Made by a program: the position numbers and the translations under genes | In this document: positions 1 to 5,980 of the stretch, piece by piece | Position numbering within the stretch: position 1 is the first letter of the stretch | Layout: each line of letters starts with the position of its first letter | Notes under the pieces: generated by a model | The model's database searches: none | What the model was told of the DNA's origin: nothing | Seen by the model: only the letters and a program-made list of their open reading frames with translations | NCBI GenBank assembly: GCA_039807445.1 | Contig: JBDHRG010000215.1 | Coordinates: 1-6,138, forward strand | Direction: 5' to 3' | Origin: JBDHRG01 sp039807445 | GTDB taxonomy: Bacteria; Pseudomonadota; Gammaproteobacteria; Competibacterales; Competibacteraceae | Length of the DNA stretch: 6,138 nucleotides

Positions 1-1781
1 CCGAACGGCCACACCCGCGGCACCACGAGCAGCACCGTCGCCCCCACCAGCAGCGACAGCGGCGCGCCGACCTTGACGTAGTCGCTGAAGTGGTAGCCAC
101 CGGGGCCGTACACCATCAGGTTGGTCTGGTAGCCGATCGGCGTCATGAAACCGGCCGAGGCGCCGACCATCACCGCCATCACGAACGGCATCATGTCCAC
201 GCCGAGCTGGCGGGCCGCGGCGAGGCCGATCGGGAACATCAGCACCGCGGCGGCGTTGTTGGTCAGCAGCTCGGTGAACAGCACCGTGGTCACGTAGACG
301 ATCGCCAGCGTCCACAGCGGCTCGCCGGCCGCGAAGCCCATCATGCCACCGGCGACGACGGCGGCCAGCCCGGTCTTCTCCATCGCCGCGCCGAGCGCGA
401 ACGAGCAGGCGATGATGACGATCAGCTGGTAGTCGACGGCACGCCGCGCCTGCCCCTGATTGACGCAGCGGCTCAGCACCATCGCCGCAGCGGCCAGCAG
501 CGCCGCGTGCAGCGTCTCGACGTCGAACAGCGTGGTCGCGACCACCAGTGCGAGCAGGATCGCCAGCGCCACCGGCGCGCGTTCGTGGCGCGGCGGCGTC
601 GAGTCGTCGAGCGCACCGACCAGCAGGAAGTCGCGCGAGTAGCGGTGCTGGCGCACGAACTCGCGCGAGCCTTCCATCAGCAGCGTGTCGCCCGGGCGCA
701 GCACGATGTCGCCGAGCTTCTGCCGCACGCGTTCGCCGTGGCGCGACACGGCGATCACCGCGGCGTTGTAGCGGTTGCGGAAGCGCGCCGCGCGGATGGT
801 GCGCCCGGCCACCGGCGACACCCGCGACACCACCGCCTCGATCAGGCAGCGCTGGCTGTGCTTGAGCTCGAGCTTGAACACCTGCTCGGTCGCCGGGCGC
901 AAGCCCTTGAGGCGGCGCAGGTCGACCAGCGAATCGACCACGCCGACGAACACCAGTTGGTCGCCGCCCTCGAGCACCTCCTCGGGGGCGATCGCCGCGA
1001 TCAGCCGCCCGTCGCGCTCGAGCTCGATCAGGTACAGCTGCTGTAACTGGCGCAGCCCGGCTTGCTCGATGCTCTTGCCGACCAGCGGGCCACCGTCCTC
1101 GACCACCATCTCGACGGCGTACTCGCGCGCATCCGCCACCTGCTCGACCGCCGACTTGCGCTCCGGCAGCAGCCAGCGCCCGAGCGTGAGCAGGTAGAGC
1201 CCGCCGACCAGCACGATCGGCAGCCCGATCCACACCGGCGTGAACATATCGAGCGCGGTACCCTGCTTGCGCAGCAGGCCGTCGACGACCAGGTTGGTGC
1301 TGGTGCCGATCAGCGTGCACAGGCCACCGAGGATGGTGGCGTAGTTCATCGGCAGCAGCAGCTTCGAGGGCGGCAGCCCGGCCTGTCTGCTCCAGGCCTG
1401 CACCGCCGAGGTCAGCATCGCCACCACCGGGGTGTTGTTGACGAAGGCGCTCAAGCCCGAGCTGGCGACGATCAGCCGCAGCTGGCCGAGGAACAGCCCG
1501 CGCGGCTTGCCCAGCACCAGCGCGGCGATCCACTGGATCGCCCCCGTCTCGCGCAAGCCGGCGACGACGACGAACAGCACCGCGACCGTCACGACGCCGG
1601 CGTTCGAGAACCCGGCCAGCGCCTCGGCCGGCGTCAGCACCCCTGACACCAGCAGCACCGTCATGCCCGCGGCCAGCACCATGTCGGGCCCGACGCGGTT
1701 GCTGGCCAGCAGCAGCAGCACGGCGACCACGTCGGCCAGCGTCAGCCAGGCCTGCCATCCGAGGATCGGGGTCTGCTCCAT
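1..1781 (-). CDS. SLC13/DASS-family anion permease with two RCK_C domains, C-terminus cut by the window edge
   Basis: This is an inner-membrane secondary transporter of the divalent anion/Na+ symporter type. I read 593 codons without interruption. Residues 1-205 and about 390-593 are hydrophobic transport halves. Between them lie two soluble RCK_C (TrkA_C) domains at about 220-292 and 309-375, which in this family are thought to bind ligands and regulate transport. The family's asparagine motif is seen as NNTP at 115-118 followed by GTSTN at 159-163. The second half has TNNA around N508-N509 and GASAGFMTPIG at 540-550. The start is ATG 1781 because GGAGAGG lies at 1792-1786, just upstream. 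The reading ends in WPFG; relatives commonly stop near such a WPF, so only a few residues are probably missing. The substrate is not proven. Related RCK_C-containing SLC13 proteins include sulfate transporters, and the sat-cysC gene nearby favours sulfate; another dicarboxylate or anion remains possible. Confidence 0.9.
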   Translation of the reverse strand, partial: MEQTPILGWQAWLTLADVVAVLLLLASNRVGPDMVLAAGMTVLLVSGVLTPAEALAGFSNAGVVTVAVLFVVVAGLRETGAIQWIAALVLGKPRGLFLGQLRLIVASSGLSAFVNNTPVVAMLTSAVQAWSRQAGLPPSKLLLPMNYATILGGLCTLIGTSTNLVVDGLLRKQGTALDMFTPVWIGLPIVLVGGLYLLTLGRWLLPERKSAVEQVADAREYAVEMVVEDGGPLVGKSIEQAGLRQLQQLYLIELERDGRLIAAIAPEEVLEGGDQLVFVGVVDSLVDLRRLKGLRPATEQVFKLELKHSQRCLIEAVVSRVSPVAGRTIRAARFRNRYNAAVIAVSRHGERVRQKLGDIVLRPGDTLLMEGSREFVRQHRYSRDFLLVGALDDSTPPRHERAPVALAILLALVVATTLFDVETLHAALLAAAAMVLSRCVNQGQARRAVDYQLIVIIACSFALGAAMEKTGLAAVVAGGMMGFAAGEPLWTLAIVYVTTVLFTELLTNNAAAVLMFPIGLAAARQLGVDMMPFVMAVMVGASAGFMTPIGYQTNLMVYGPGGYHFSDYVKVGAPLSLLVGATVLLVVPRVWPF

Positions 1782-2015
1782 GCATCCTCTCCGCGTCAGC
1801 GTCCGCTGCCGGTCGCCGCGCTACCCTGCGGGAAACTGCGGCGTAAAGAAACATGACAGTGCCCCGGCACCACGGCCACGGCGGACGCTGTACGGCGGCC
1901 GATGCCGCACGCGCCGGGCTGCCCGCCACCGGGACGGCCACCGCAGCGCGGCGCCCTTGCCGCACCGCCCGGACCCGCTGCTCGCTGTCGCGGAACAACC
2001 GCTGTCTGCTCCATG
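1771..2015 (-). repeat. Direct repeat of the permease start-codon segment (copies at 1771-1782 and 2004-2015)
   Basis: The 12 bases CATGGAGCAGAC on the minus strand occur at the permease start (1782-1771, encoding M-E-Q-T) and again at 2015-2004. In both places AGGATGC lies upstream: directly adjacent at the true start, and separated by 14 extra bases at the distal copy. The distal copy opens a frame beginning M-E-Q-T, but its continuation does not resemble the permease. This may be a remnant of a local duplication or a coincidence in a GC-rich region. Confidence 0.3.
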
Positions 2016-2314
2016 TTCGTCTCTGCTCGCATCCTGTGCCACGGCGGCCCGCGTCGCTGCCGCCATCCGAGGCAGACAGTATGCACGAGGCGGGCCAGCA
2101 AAGTGGATGTCTCCGCAAACCGACAGTTTCACCACGATCCGTTGCAATCGACGCCGACGACGGCACGCTCGACGGCGGATTTGCCGCATCGCGGCAGCGA
2201 ATGGCAGCGGTTCGGGACTCCAGCGAATGGACCGGGCGGAGGCGTGCCGGCGTCGCGCTGCCCGAGGCGGCAGAGTGTAAAAACCGCTGACAGGCTCGAC
2301 CGTACGGCGCGGTT
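1782..2314. other. 533-base gap without a convincing gene
   Basis: This stretch is the upstream region of the SLC13 permease. It also contains the end of the toxin-antitoxin operon's possible terminator. Open frames cross it on both strands, but their translations are rich in Arg, Ala, Pro and Gly, show no recognisable domain and have no good ribosome binding site. The parts that stand out are the permease ribosome binding site (1786-1792), an AT-richer patch at 1841-1860 with a weak GTAAA/ATGAC dyad about 60-80 bases upstream of the permease start, and a second copy of the permease's start-codon sequence near 2004-2015. A promoter for the permease must lie here if it is not read from further upstream, but I cannot place -35/-10 boxes with confidence. 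No tRNA or recognisable small RNA was seen. Confidence 0.6.
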
Positions 2315-2320
2315 TCAGCG
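2279..2320 (-). terminator. Possible intrinsic terminator of the toxin-antitoxin operon
   Basis: Read on the minus strand, AAACCGC (2315-2309), starting at the last base of the toxin's TGA stop, can pair with GCGGTTT (2287-2281). The second arm runs into a stretch of five T (2283-2279) followed by ACAC. The loop is long at 21 bases, and part of the T run is used in the stem. A second, competing pairing is CGCTGA (2320-2315) with TCAGCG (2290-2285). Position and T run suit a terminator, but the hairpin is weak by textbook standards. Confidence 0.4.
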
Positions 2321-2764
2321 CTGCTCCAGCGCCCGGCCCAGCAAGGGGTGCGGCTCGTCCGTATAAGGATTGAGGACCGTCACCCCGCGCCAGGTGAACC
2401 CATGTTGCAGATCCTCCGACAACAGCAGCCGGCAACGGGATTCGGCCGCCACGGACAGGATCAAACCGTCCCAGATCTGCAAGCCGTGGTCGACGGCCAG
2501 GTCCATCGCGGACAGGAAATCCGCCTGCGTGGAGTCGACAACCGCGAACGCGTCCACCCAGCCCAACACCGCCTCGCGCGCCTCCGCGGCCGGGCGCTTC
2601 GCCTTGCCGGTGAGCACGCGGAACAGTTCCCCCAGGGTCTGGGCGGGCAGTACCACGAGATGTTCGGGCAGTGCCGCGAGCAGCCTGTGCGTCGCGTGCT
2701 GGCGGCGTTCGTCGCCGACGCCCTCGGCGTAGACCAGGATGTTGGTGTCGAGCGCGATCCGCAT
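2315..2764 (-). CDS. PIN-domain toxin ribonuclease of a type II toxin-antitoxin pair (VapC-like)
   Basis: The 149-residue protein carries the PIN nuclease fold. It begins with the hallmark LDTNILVY, giving the first metal-binding aspartate D6. E46 follows in the GELFRVL helix, then D99 in IWDGLI and D118 in LLLSEDL. All four acidic residues expected of an active PIN nuclease are present, so it is probably catalytically intact. PIN toxins of this kind cut RNA, often tRNA, with Mg2+ or Mn2+; the target here cannot be read from sequence. It is slightly longer than a typical VapC of about 130 residues, with the extra length after the last strand (residues 134-149). The ATG at 2764 lies 3 bases after the antitoxin stop and has only a weak ribosome binding site, so translational coupling to the antitoxin is likely. 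A Phd-type partner rather than an AbrB-type VapB is a common pairing. Confidence 0.9.
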   Translation of the reverse strand: MRIALDTNILVYAEGVGDERRQHATHRLLAALPEHLVVLPAQTLGELFRVLTGKAKRPAAEAREAVLGWVDAFAVVDSTQADFLSAMDLAVDHGLQIWDGLILSVAAESRCRLLLSEDLQHGFTWRGVTVLNPYTDEPHPLLGRALEQR

Positions 2765-2767
2765 GAT

Positions 2768-3004
2768 TCAGCGCTCGTAGAGCTCGTCGCGCGTCCATCG
2801 GCGTTCGCCTGTCGCCGCCTGCCCCCTCAACCGTGCGAGCAGACGCTGTTTGGCGGCCTGCCGTTCGGGCTGGTGCGGCTGGACCGGCGCAATGGTGGCG
2901 ACGGGCTTGCCGCGCGAGGTGACGATCACGGTTTCCCCGCGGGCGACTTCGCGCAGCACCCGAGAGAAGTATCGGTTGGCATCAGCAGCGCTGAGCGTCT
3001 GCAT
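2768..3004 (-). CDS. Phd/YefM-family antitoxin
   Basis: This 78-residue antitoxin is the first gene of the toxin-antitoxin pair. Residues 1-41 match the Phd/YefM DNA-binding and dimerisation fold: a helix with the ANRYFSRVLREV pattern (9-20), then GETVIVTSRGKPVATIAPV (23-41), the most characteristic strand-turn-strand of this family. Residues 42-78 are charged and probably flexible, ending in WTRDELYER, the type of C-terminal helix that plugs the toxin's active site. Such proteins neutralise the toxin and, as dimers or in complex with it, repress their own promoter. The perfect palindrome 15-37 bases upstream of the ATG is the obvious operator. The ribosome binding site is weak (GAGA about 8 bases before ATG 3004). 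Length is typical for the family. Phd-type antitoxins also pair with RelE or Doc toxins, but the adjacent gene is clearly PIN. Confidence 0.9.
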   Translation of the reverse strand: MQTLSAADANRYFSRVLREVARGETVIVTSRGKPVATIAPVQPHQPERQAAKQRLLARLRGQAATGERRWTRDELYER

Positions 3005-3019
3005 GGCGGGGTCTCGATC

Positions 3020-3042
3020 AATGTAGTTTTGAAAACTACATT
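3020..3042. promoter_or_regulatory. Perfect 23-base palindrome, likely toxin-antitoxin autoregulatory operator
   Basis: Two 11-base arms, AATGTAGTTTT (3020-3030) and AAAACTACATT (3032-3042), match perfectly around a single central base at 3031. This is an AT-rich island in GC-rich DNA, ending 15 bases before the antitoxin ATG. Phd/YefM dimers bind palindromes in this position and repress transcription. A -10-like TACATT lies on the minus strand within the right-hand part of the dyad, but no good -35 accompanies it, so the exact promoter is uncertain. Confidence 0.8.
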
Positions 3043-3137
3043 AAGGACCAGTCCAGCATTCGTCAATGAAGCCGCCATGTCGGTCGAACCCGGTGAGCGC
3101 CAGCACGGGACGACGCTTGCGGGCCGCCAAGTCCGAA

Positions 3138-3155
3138 AACGGGAACGGGAACGGG
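3138..3155. repeat. Three tandem copies of AACGGG
   Basis: Positions 3138-3143, 3144-3149 and 3150-3155 are identical hexamers between the sat-cysC terminator hairpin and the toxin-antitoxin operator. The copy number may vary by slippage. A 12-base inverted match to part of this repeat occurs at 5107-5118, just downstream of the tauE stop. I see no functional meaning for it. Confidence 0.6.
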
Positions 3156-3167
3156 ATTGAACGCAAC

Positions 3168-3190
3168 GGGGCGGCCGTCGTGGCCGCCCC
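3168..3190 (-). terminator. Strong GC hairpin downstream of sat-cysC
   Basis: A perfect 9-bp stem, GGGGCGGCC (3168-3176) with GGCCGCCCC (3182-3190), closes a 5-base loop 27 bases past the sat-cysC stop codon. On the minus strand it is followed by GTTGCGTTC rather than a run of T. It may be a weak terminator, or a 3'-end stabilising hairpin with termination depending on Rho. Confidence 0.5.
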
Positions 3191-3216
3191 GCGGACGTGG
3201 CCGAGTGTCGCGCCGC

Positions 3217-4929
3217 TTACCTGATGAAGCCCAGGCTCTCGAGCTTCAGCAGCACCTGCTGCGCGGCTTCGTCGGGCGAGCAGTCCTCGGTCTGGATCGT
3301 CAGCTCGGGGTTCTGCGGCGCCTCGTAGGGGTCGGAGATGCCGGTGAACTCCTTGAGGAGGCCGGCGCGGGCCTTGGCGTACAGGCCCTTGCGGTCGCGC
3401 GCCTCGCAGGTCTCCAGGCGCGTGGCGACGTGGACCTCGATGAAGCCGCCGAGCGGGCTGACCAGCTCGCGCACCTCCTGGCGCGTCTGCGCGTAGGGGG
3501 CGATCGGCGCGCAGATGGCGATGCCGCCGTTCTGGGTGATCTCGCTCGCCACGTAGCCGATGCGCAGGATGTTGAGGTTGCGGTGCTCGCGCGAGAAACC
3601 GAGCTCGCTCGAGAGGTGCTTGCGCACCAGGTCGCCGTCGAGCAGCGTCACGCGCCGCCCGCCGAGCTCGAGCAGCTTCACCATCAGCGCGTTGGCGATG
3701 GTCGACTTGCCCGAGCCCGACAGCCCGGTGAAGAACACGGTGAAGCCCTGGCGGTGGCGCGGCGGGTGGGTGCGGCGCAGCTCGGCCACCACCTCCGGGT
3801 ACGAGAACCAGCCCGGGATGTCGAGCCCTTCCATCAGCCGGCGGCGGAACTCGGTGCCGGAGATGTTGAGCACCGTCTCGCCGGACTGCACTTCGTCGGC
3901 GGGCACGTACTCGGCCTTCTCCTCGACGTACACCATCTCCTGGAACGGCACCATCTCGATGCCGAGTTCGGCCTGGTGCGCGCGCACCAGCGCCTGGGCG
4001 TCGTAGGGGCCGTAGAAGTCCCGCCCGTCGGCGCCCTTGCCCGGGCCGGCGTGGTCGCGGCCGACGATGAAGTGGGTGCAGCCGTGGTTCTTGCGGATGA
4101 TCGCGTGCCACACCGCCTCGCGCGGGCCGCCCATGCGCATCGCCAAGTGCAGCAGCGACAGCATCGAGGTCTGCTCGGGGTAGTGCTTGATCAGGTGCTC
4201 GTAGCAGCGCACGCGCGAGTAGTGGTCGATGTCGCCCGGCTTGGTCATGCCGACCACCGGCTGGATCAACAGGTTGGCCTGGGTCAGCCTGGCGGCGCGG
4301 AAGGTCAGCTCCTGGTGCGCGCGGTGCATCGGGTTGCGGGTCTGGAAGGCGACCACGCGGCTCCAGCCGAGCTTCCTGAAGTGCGCGCGCAGCTCGCTGG
4401 GCGAGTTGCGCAGGTACTTGAAGTCGTAGTGGCTCGGCTCCTCGATGCCGATCAGCGTGCCGCCGACGTAGACCGGGCCGGCCTTGTTGAGCAGGTAGGC
4501 GACGCCGGGGTGCCTGGTGTCGGTGGTGCCGAACACGCCCTGCGCCTCGGCGGCCTTGTCGGGCGTCCACAGGTCCGAAACCTGGAGCACCGCGATCAGC
4601 ACGCCCTCGGGGTCGCGCAGCGCGACGCGGCTGCCGACGCTGATCGTCGCGGCGAAGGCTTCGCTGACATCGAGCGTGATCGGCATCGGCCACAACGTGC
4701 CGTCGGCCAGACGCATTTCGCGCACCACGCGCGCGTAGTCGGCCTGGCCGAGGAAGCCTTCGAGCGGCGAGAAGGCGCCGTTCAGCAGCAGCTCGAGGTC
4801 GCACAGCTGGCGGTGGCTCAAGTCCCACGAGGGGTACTCGCGCGCCTTCTGCTTCTCGGCCTGCGCCACGTCGGGCGCCGCGTACAGGACTTTGAGGGTG
4901 CCGCCGTGCGGCTGGATCAGGGTCGTCAT
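3217..4929 (-). CDS. Bifunctional sulfate adenylyltransferase / adenylylsulfate kinase (Sat-CysC fusion)
   Basis: This cytoplasmic enzyme makes APS from sulfate and ATP, then phosphorylates APS to PAPS. It has 570 residues in two parts. ATP sulfurylase has a PUA-like N-terminal part (about 1-165) and a catalytic domain (about 170-385) with the nucleotide-binding motif QTRNPMHRAH (196-205) and GRDHAGPG (290-297). APS kinase (about 392-570) has the P-loop GLSGSGKST (402-410, Lys 408), LDGD (430-433), and the downstream RDRKGLYAKAR and FTGISDPYE motifs. Both active sites look intact, unlike fungal ATP sulfurylases whose kinase-like domain is only regulatory. The order Sat then CysC is that of the Aquifex-type fusion. 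I chose ATG 4929 because GGTGAG sits 6 bases upstream; a TTG at 4947 in frame would add six residues but lacks this support. It can serve assimilation; ATP sulfurylase can also run in reverse during sulfur oxidation, and no reductase is in view to decide. Confidence 0.95.
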   Translation of the reverse strand: MTTLIQPHGGTLKVLYAAPDVAQAEKQKAREYPSWDLSHRQLCDLELLLNGAFSPLEGFLGQADYARVVREMRLADGTLWPMPITLDVSEAFAATISVGSRVALRDPEGVLIAVLQVSDLWTPDKAAEAQGVFGTTDTRHPGVAYLLNKAGPVYVGGTLIGIEEPSHYDFKYLRNSPSELRAHFRKLGWSRVVAFQTRNPMHRAHQELTFRAARLTQANLLIQPVVGMTKPGDIDHYSRVRCYEHLIKHYPEQTSMLSLLHLAMRMGGPREAVWHAIIRKNHGCTHFIVGRDHAGPGKGADGRDFYGPYDAQALVRAHQAELGIEMVPFQEMVYVEEKAEYVPADEVQSGETVLNISGTEFRRRLMEGLDIPGWFSYPEVVAELRRTHPPRHRQGFTVFFTGLSGSGKSTIANALMVKLLELGGRRVTLLDGDLVRKHLSSELGFSREHRNLNILRIGYVASEITQNGGIAICAPIAPYAQTRQEVRELVSPLGGFIEVHVATRLETCEARDRKGLYAKARAGLLKEFTGISDPYEAPQNPELTIQTEDCSPDEAAQQVLLKLESLGFIR

Positions 4930-4935
4930 CGCGTT

Positions 4936-4941
4936 CTCACC
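4936..4941 (-). promoter_or_regulatory. Ribosome binding site deciding the sat-cysC start
   Basis: GGTGAG on the minus strand, followed by 6 bases and ATG 4929. It falls inside the frame that would result from the alternative TTG 4947, which argues for the shorter protein. Confidence 0.7.
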
Positions 4942-4958
4942 ACACAAGAAAACAGGGC

Positions 4959-4973
4959 GCGCCGACGAGGCGC
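4959..4973 (-). other. Small hairpin in the sat-cysC leader
   Basis: On the minus strand GCGCC (4973-4969) pairs with GGCGC (4963-4959) around a 5-base loop, and CCTGTTTTCTT follows. It lies 30-44 bases upstream of the start codon. It is terminator-like in outline, but the stem is only 5 bp and the T run is interrupted. It could be an attenuator, a remnant terminator of tauE, or chance. Confidence 0.25.
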
Positions 4974-4997
4974 ATTCATTCGCAAACAGCTACCGGA

Positions 4998-5084
4998 CTG
5001 TAGGGTGGGAAGCTTGCTGCCCACCTATGTGCCGCATCGGTGCGGACGCGGTAGGCAAGCGCAGAACGCTCGCCCACCCTGCAG
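4998..5084. repeat. REP-like structured element with two hairpins and matching ends
   Basis: The ends CTGTAGGGTGGG (4998-5009) and CCCACCCTGCAG (5073-5084) are inverted copies with one difference, which would be a G-U pair in RNA. Inside are three hairpins. GGTGGG (5004-5009) pairs with CCCACC (5020-5025). CCGCA-TCGG-TGCGG spans 5032-5045. An imperfect hairpin spans 5050-5078, with AGCG/CGCT at its tip and GGC/GCC and GGT/ACC below. GGGTGGG...GCCCACC hairpins of this type resemble dispersed intergenic repeats of proteobacteria (REP/BIME class). Placed between the tauE stop and the sat-cysC leader, it could stabilise or end the tauE transcript. Confidence 0.65.
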
Positions 5085-5134
5085 AGTCCCGGGGCGGCGT
5101 CGAGCACGTTCCCGTTCCGGCTGCGACACGGAAT

Positions 5135-5899
5135 TCAGAACACCAGCTTGCCGCCGAGCACGAACAGCGTGCCGGCGAGCGCGGGGCGGACGAAGCGCTC
5201 GGGCAGGCGCAGCCCGAGGTGGCTGCCGATCCAGGCGCCGGGCAGCGAGCCGACGAGCAGCGCGCCGAGCAGCGTCCAGTCGACGTTGCCCTGGCTCAGG
5301 TGGCCGGCACCGGCGACGGCGGTCAGCACCACCGCGTGCGCGATCTCGGTGCCGACGATCTGCGGCACCGCCAGCATCGGATACAGCACGATCAGCGCCG
5401 CGGTGCCCAGTGTACCGGCACCGACCGACGTCAGCGCCACCAGCCCGCCCAGCACGAAACCGGCGGCGACGGTGGCGCCGCGGTGGTGGCCGCCGCGGCG
5501 CAGCCAGCGGTGGCCGAAGGCTTGCAGCTTGCTGCGGAACAGCAGCAGCAGCGCCGACAGCATCACCGCGCAGCCGAGGCCGACCTTGATCGCGCCGGAC
5601 GCCGCCATGGCGTCGGGCGCGAACCCGTGCAGCGCCGCCACCGTCACCAGCGCACCGGGAACGCTGCCGGCGGCCAGACGCCCGACCACGTCCCAGCGCA
5701 CCGCGCCACGGCGGGCATAGGCGCCGACGGCGCTGAGCTTGGTGAGGAAGGCGTAGATCAGGTCGGTGCCGACGGCGATCGCCGGCGGCACGCCGAAGCC
5801 GAGCACGAGGATCGGCGTCAGCAGCGCGCCGCCGCCGATGCCGGTCAGGCCGACCATCAGCCCCACGCCCAGCCCTACCGCGATGTAGATCGGATCCAC
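5135..5899 (-). CDS. TauE/SafE-family membrane permease
   Basis: This 254-residue, strongly hydrophobic inner-membrane protein of the TauE/SafE (former DUF81) family is proposed to move sulfite, sulfoacetate or similar anions. The family's internal duplication is visible. LTGIGGGALLTPIL (18-31) is echoed by LTSVGAGTLGTAAL (156-169), GTDLIYA (44-50) by GTEIAHA (183-189), and GSVPGAL (78-84) by GSLPGAW (217-223). A basic cytoplasmic-type loop at about 122-140 separates the halves. The start is GTG 5899, since AGGAG at 5911-5907 lies 7 bases upstream and the N-terminus then begins directly at the first membrane segment. The frame stays open upstream to an ATG at 6013, but that extension is a charged non-membrane stretch running through the upstream dyad. 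Length matches the family (about 250). It is followed after 205 bases by sat-cysC on the same strand, which supports a sulfur-compound role. Substrate and direction are not determinable here. Confidence 0.88.
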   Translation of the reverse strand: MDPIYIAVGLGVGLMVGLTGIGGGALLTPILVLGFGVPPAIAVGTDLIYAFLTKLSAVGAYARRGAVRWDVVGRLAAGSVPGALVTVAALHGFAPDAMAASGAIKVGLGCAVMLSALLLLFRSKLQAFGHRWLRRGGHHRGATVAAGFVLGGLVALTSVGAGTLGTAALIVLYPMLAVPQIVGTEIAHAVVLTAVAGAGHLSQGNVDWTLLGALLVGSLPGAWIGSHLGLRLPERFVRPALAGTLFVLGGKLVF

Positions 5900-5903
5900 C
5901 GTG

Positions 5904-5911
5904 CCTCTCCT
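5904..5911 (-). promoter_or_regulatory. Ribosome binding site deciding the tauE-family start
   Basis: AGGAGAGG on the minus strand (5911-5904), with the AGGAG core 7 bases before GTG 5899. It is the best such site in the region and fixes the start at a non-ATG codon. Confidence 0.8.
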
Positions 5912-5980
5912 GTCCGCCGTCCCGACCCGGGCGCATCGCCCGTACGGTTGCCTATGGCCGCGCGCATGGCGTGGCATTTT

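Noticed and set aside
90..1646. Plus-strand open frames antisense to the permease
   Set aside because: His/Arg/Gln-rich shadow translations of a well-supported membrane transporter gene.
1796..2101. Minus-strand frame of about 101 codons upstream of the permease
   Set aside because: No domain, skewed composition and no clear ribosome binding site. Only the internal M-E-Q-T copy is of note, and it is reported as a repeat.
1821..2798. Minus-strand open frame of about 325 codons through the PIN gene and the gap
   Set aside because: It overlaps the PIN toxin in another frame and continues as Arg-rich sequence without a domain.
3041..4828. Long minus-strand open frame overlapping sat-cysC in another frame
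   Set aside because: It is Arg/Ala-rich and low in complexity, and is in shadow of the real enzyme. Its last part (about 3041-3130) reads more like a protein, but has no start of its own and no recognised relative.
4930..4947. TTG start adding six residues to Sat-CysC
   Set aside because: It would place the GGTGAG ribosome binding site of ATG 4929 inside the gene and has no comparable site of its own.
3157..5589. Very long plus-strand open frame (about 810 codons) across sat-cysC and tauE
   Set aside because: It lies antisense to two well-supported genes. Its translation is His/Arg/Ala/Val-rich with no domain, as expected from the opposite strand of GC-rich coding DNA.
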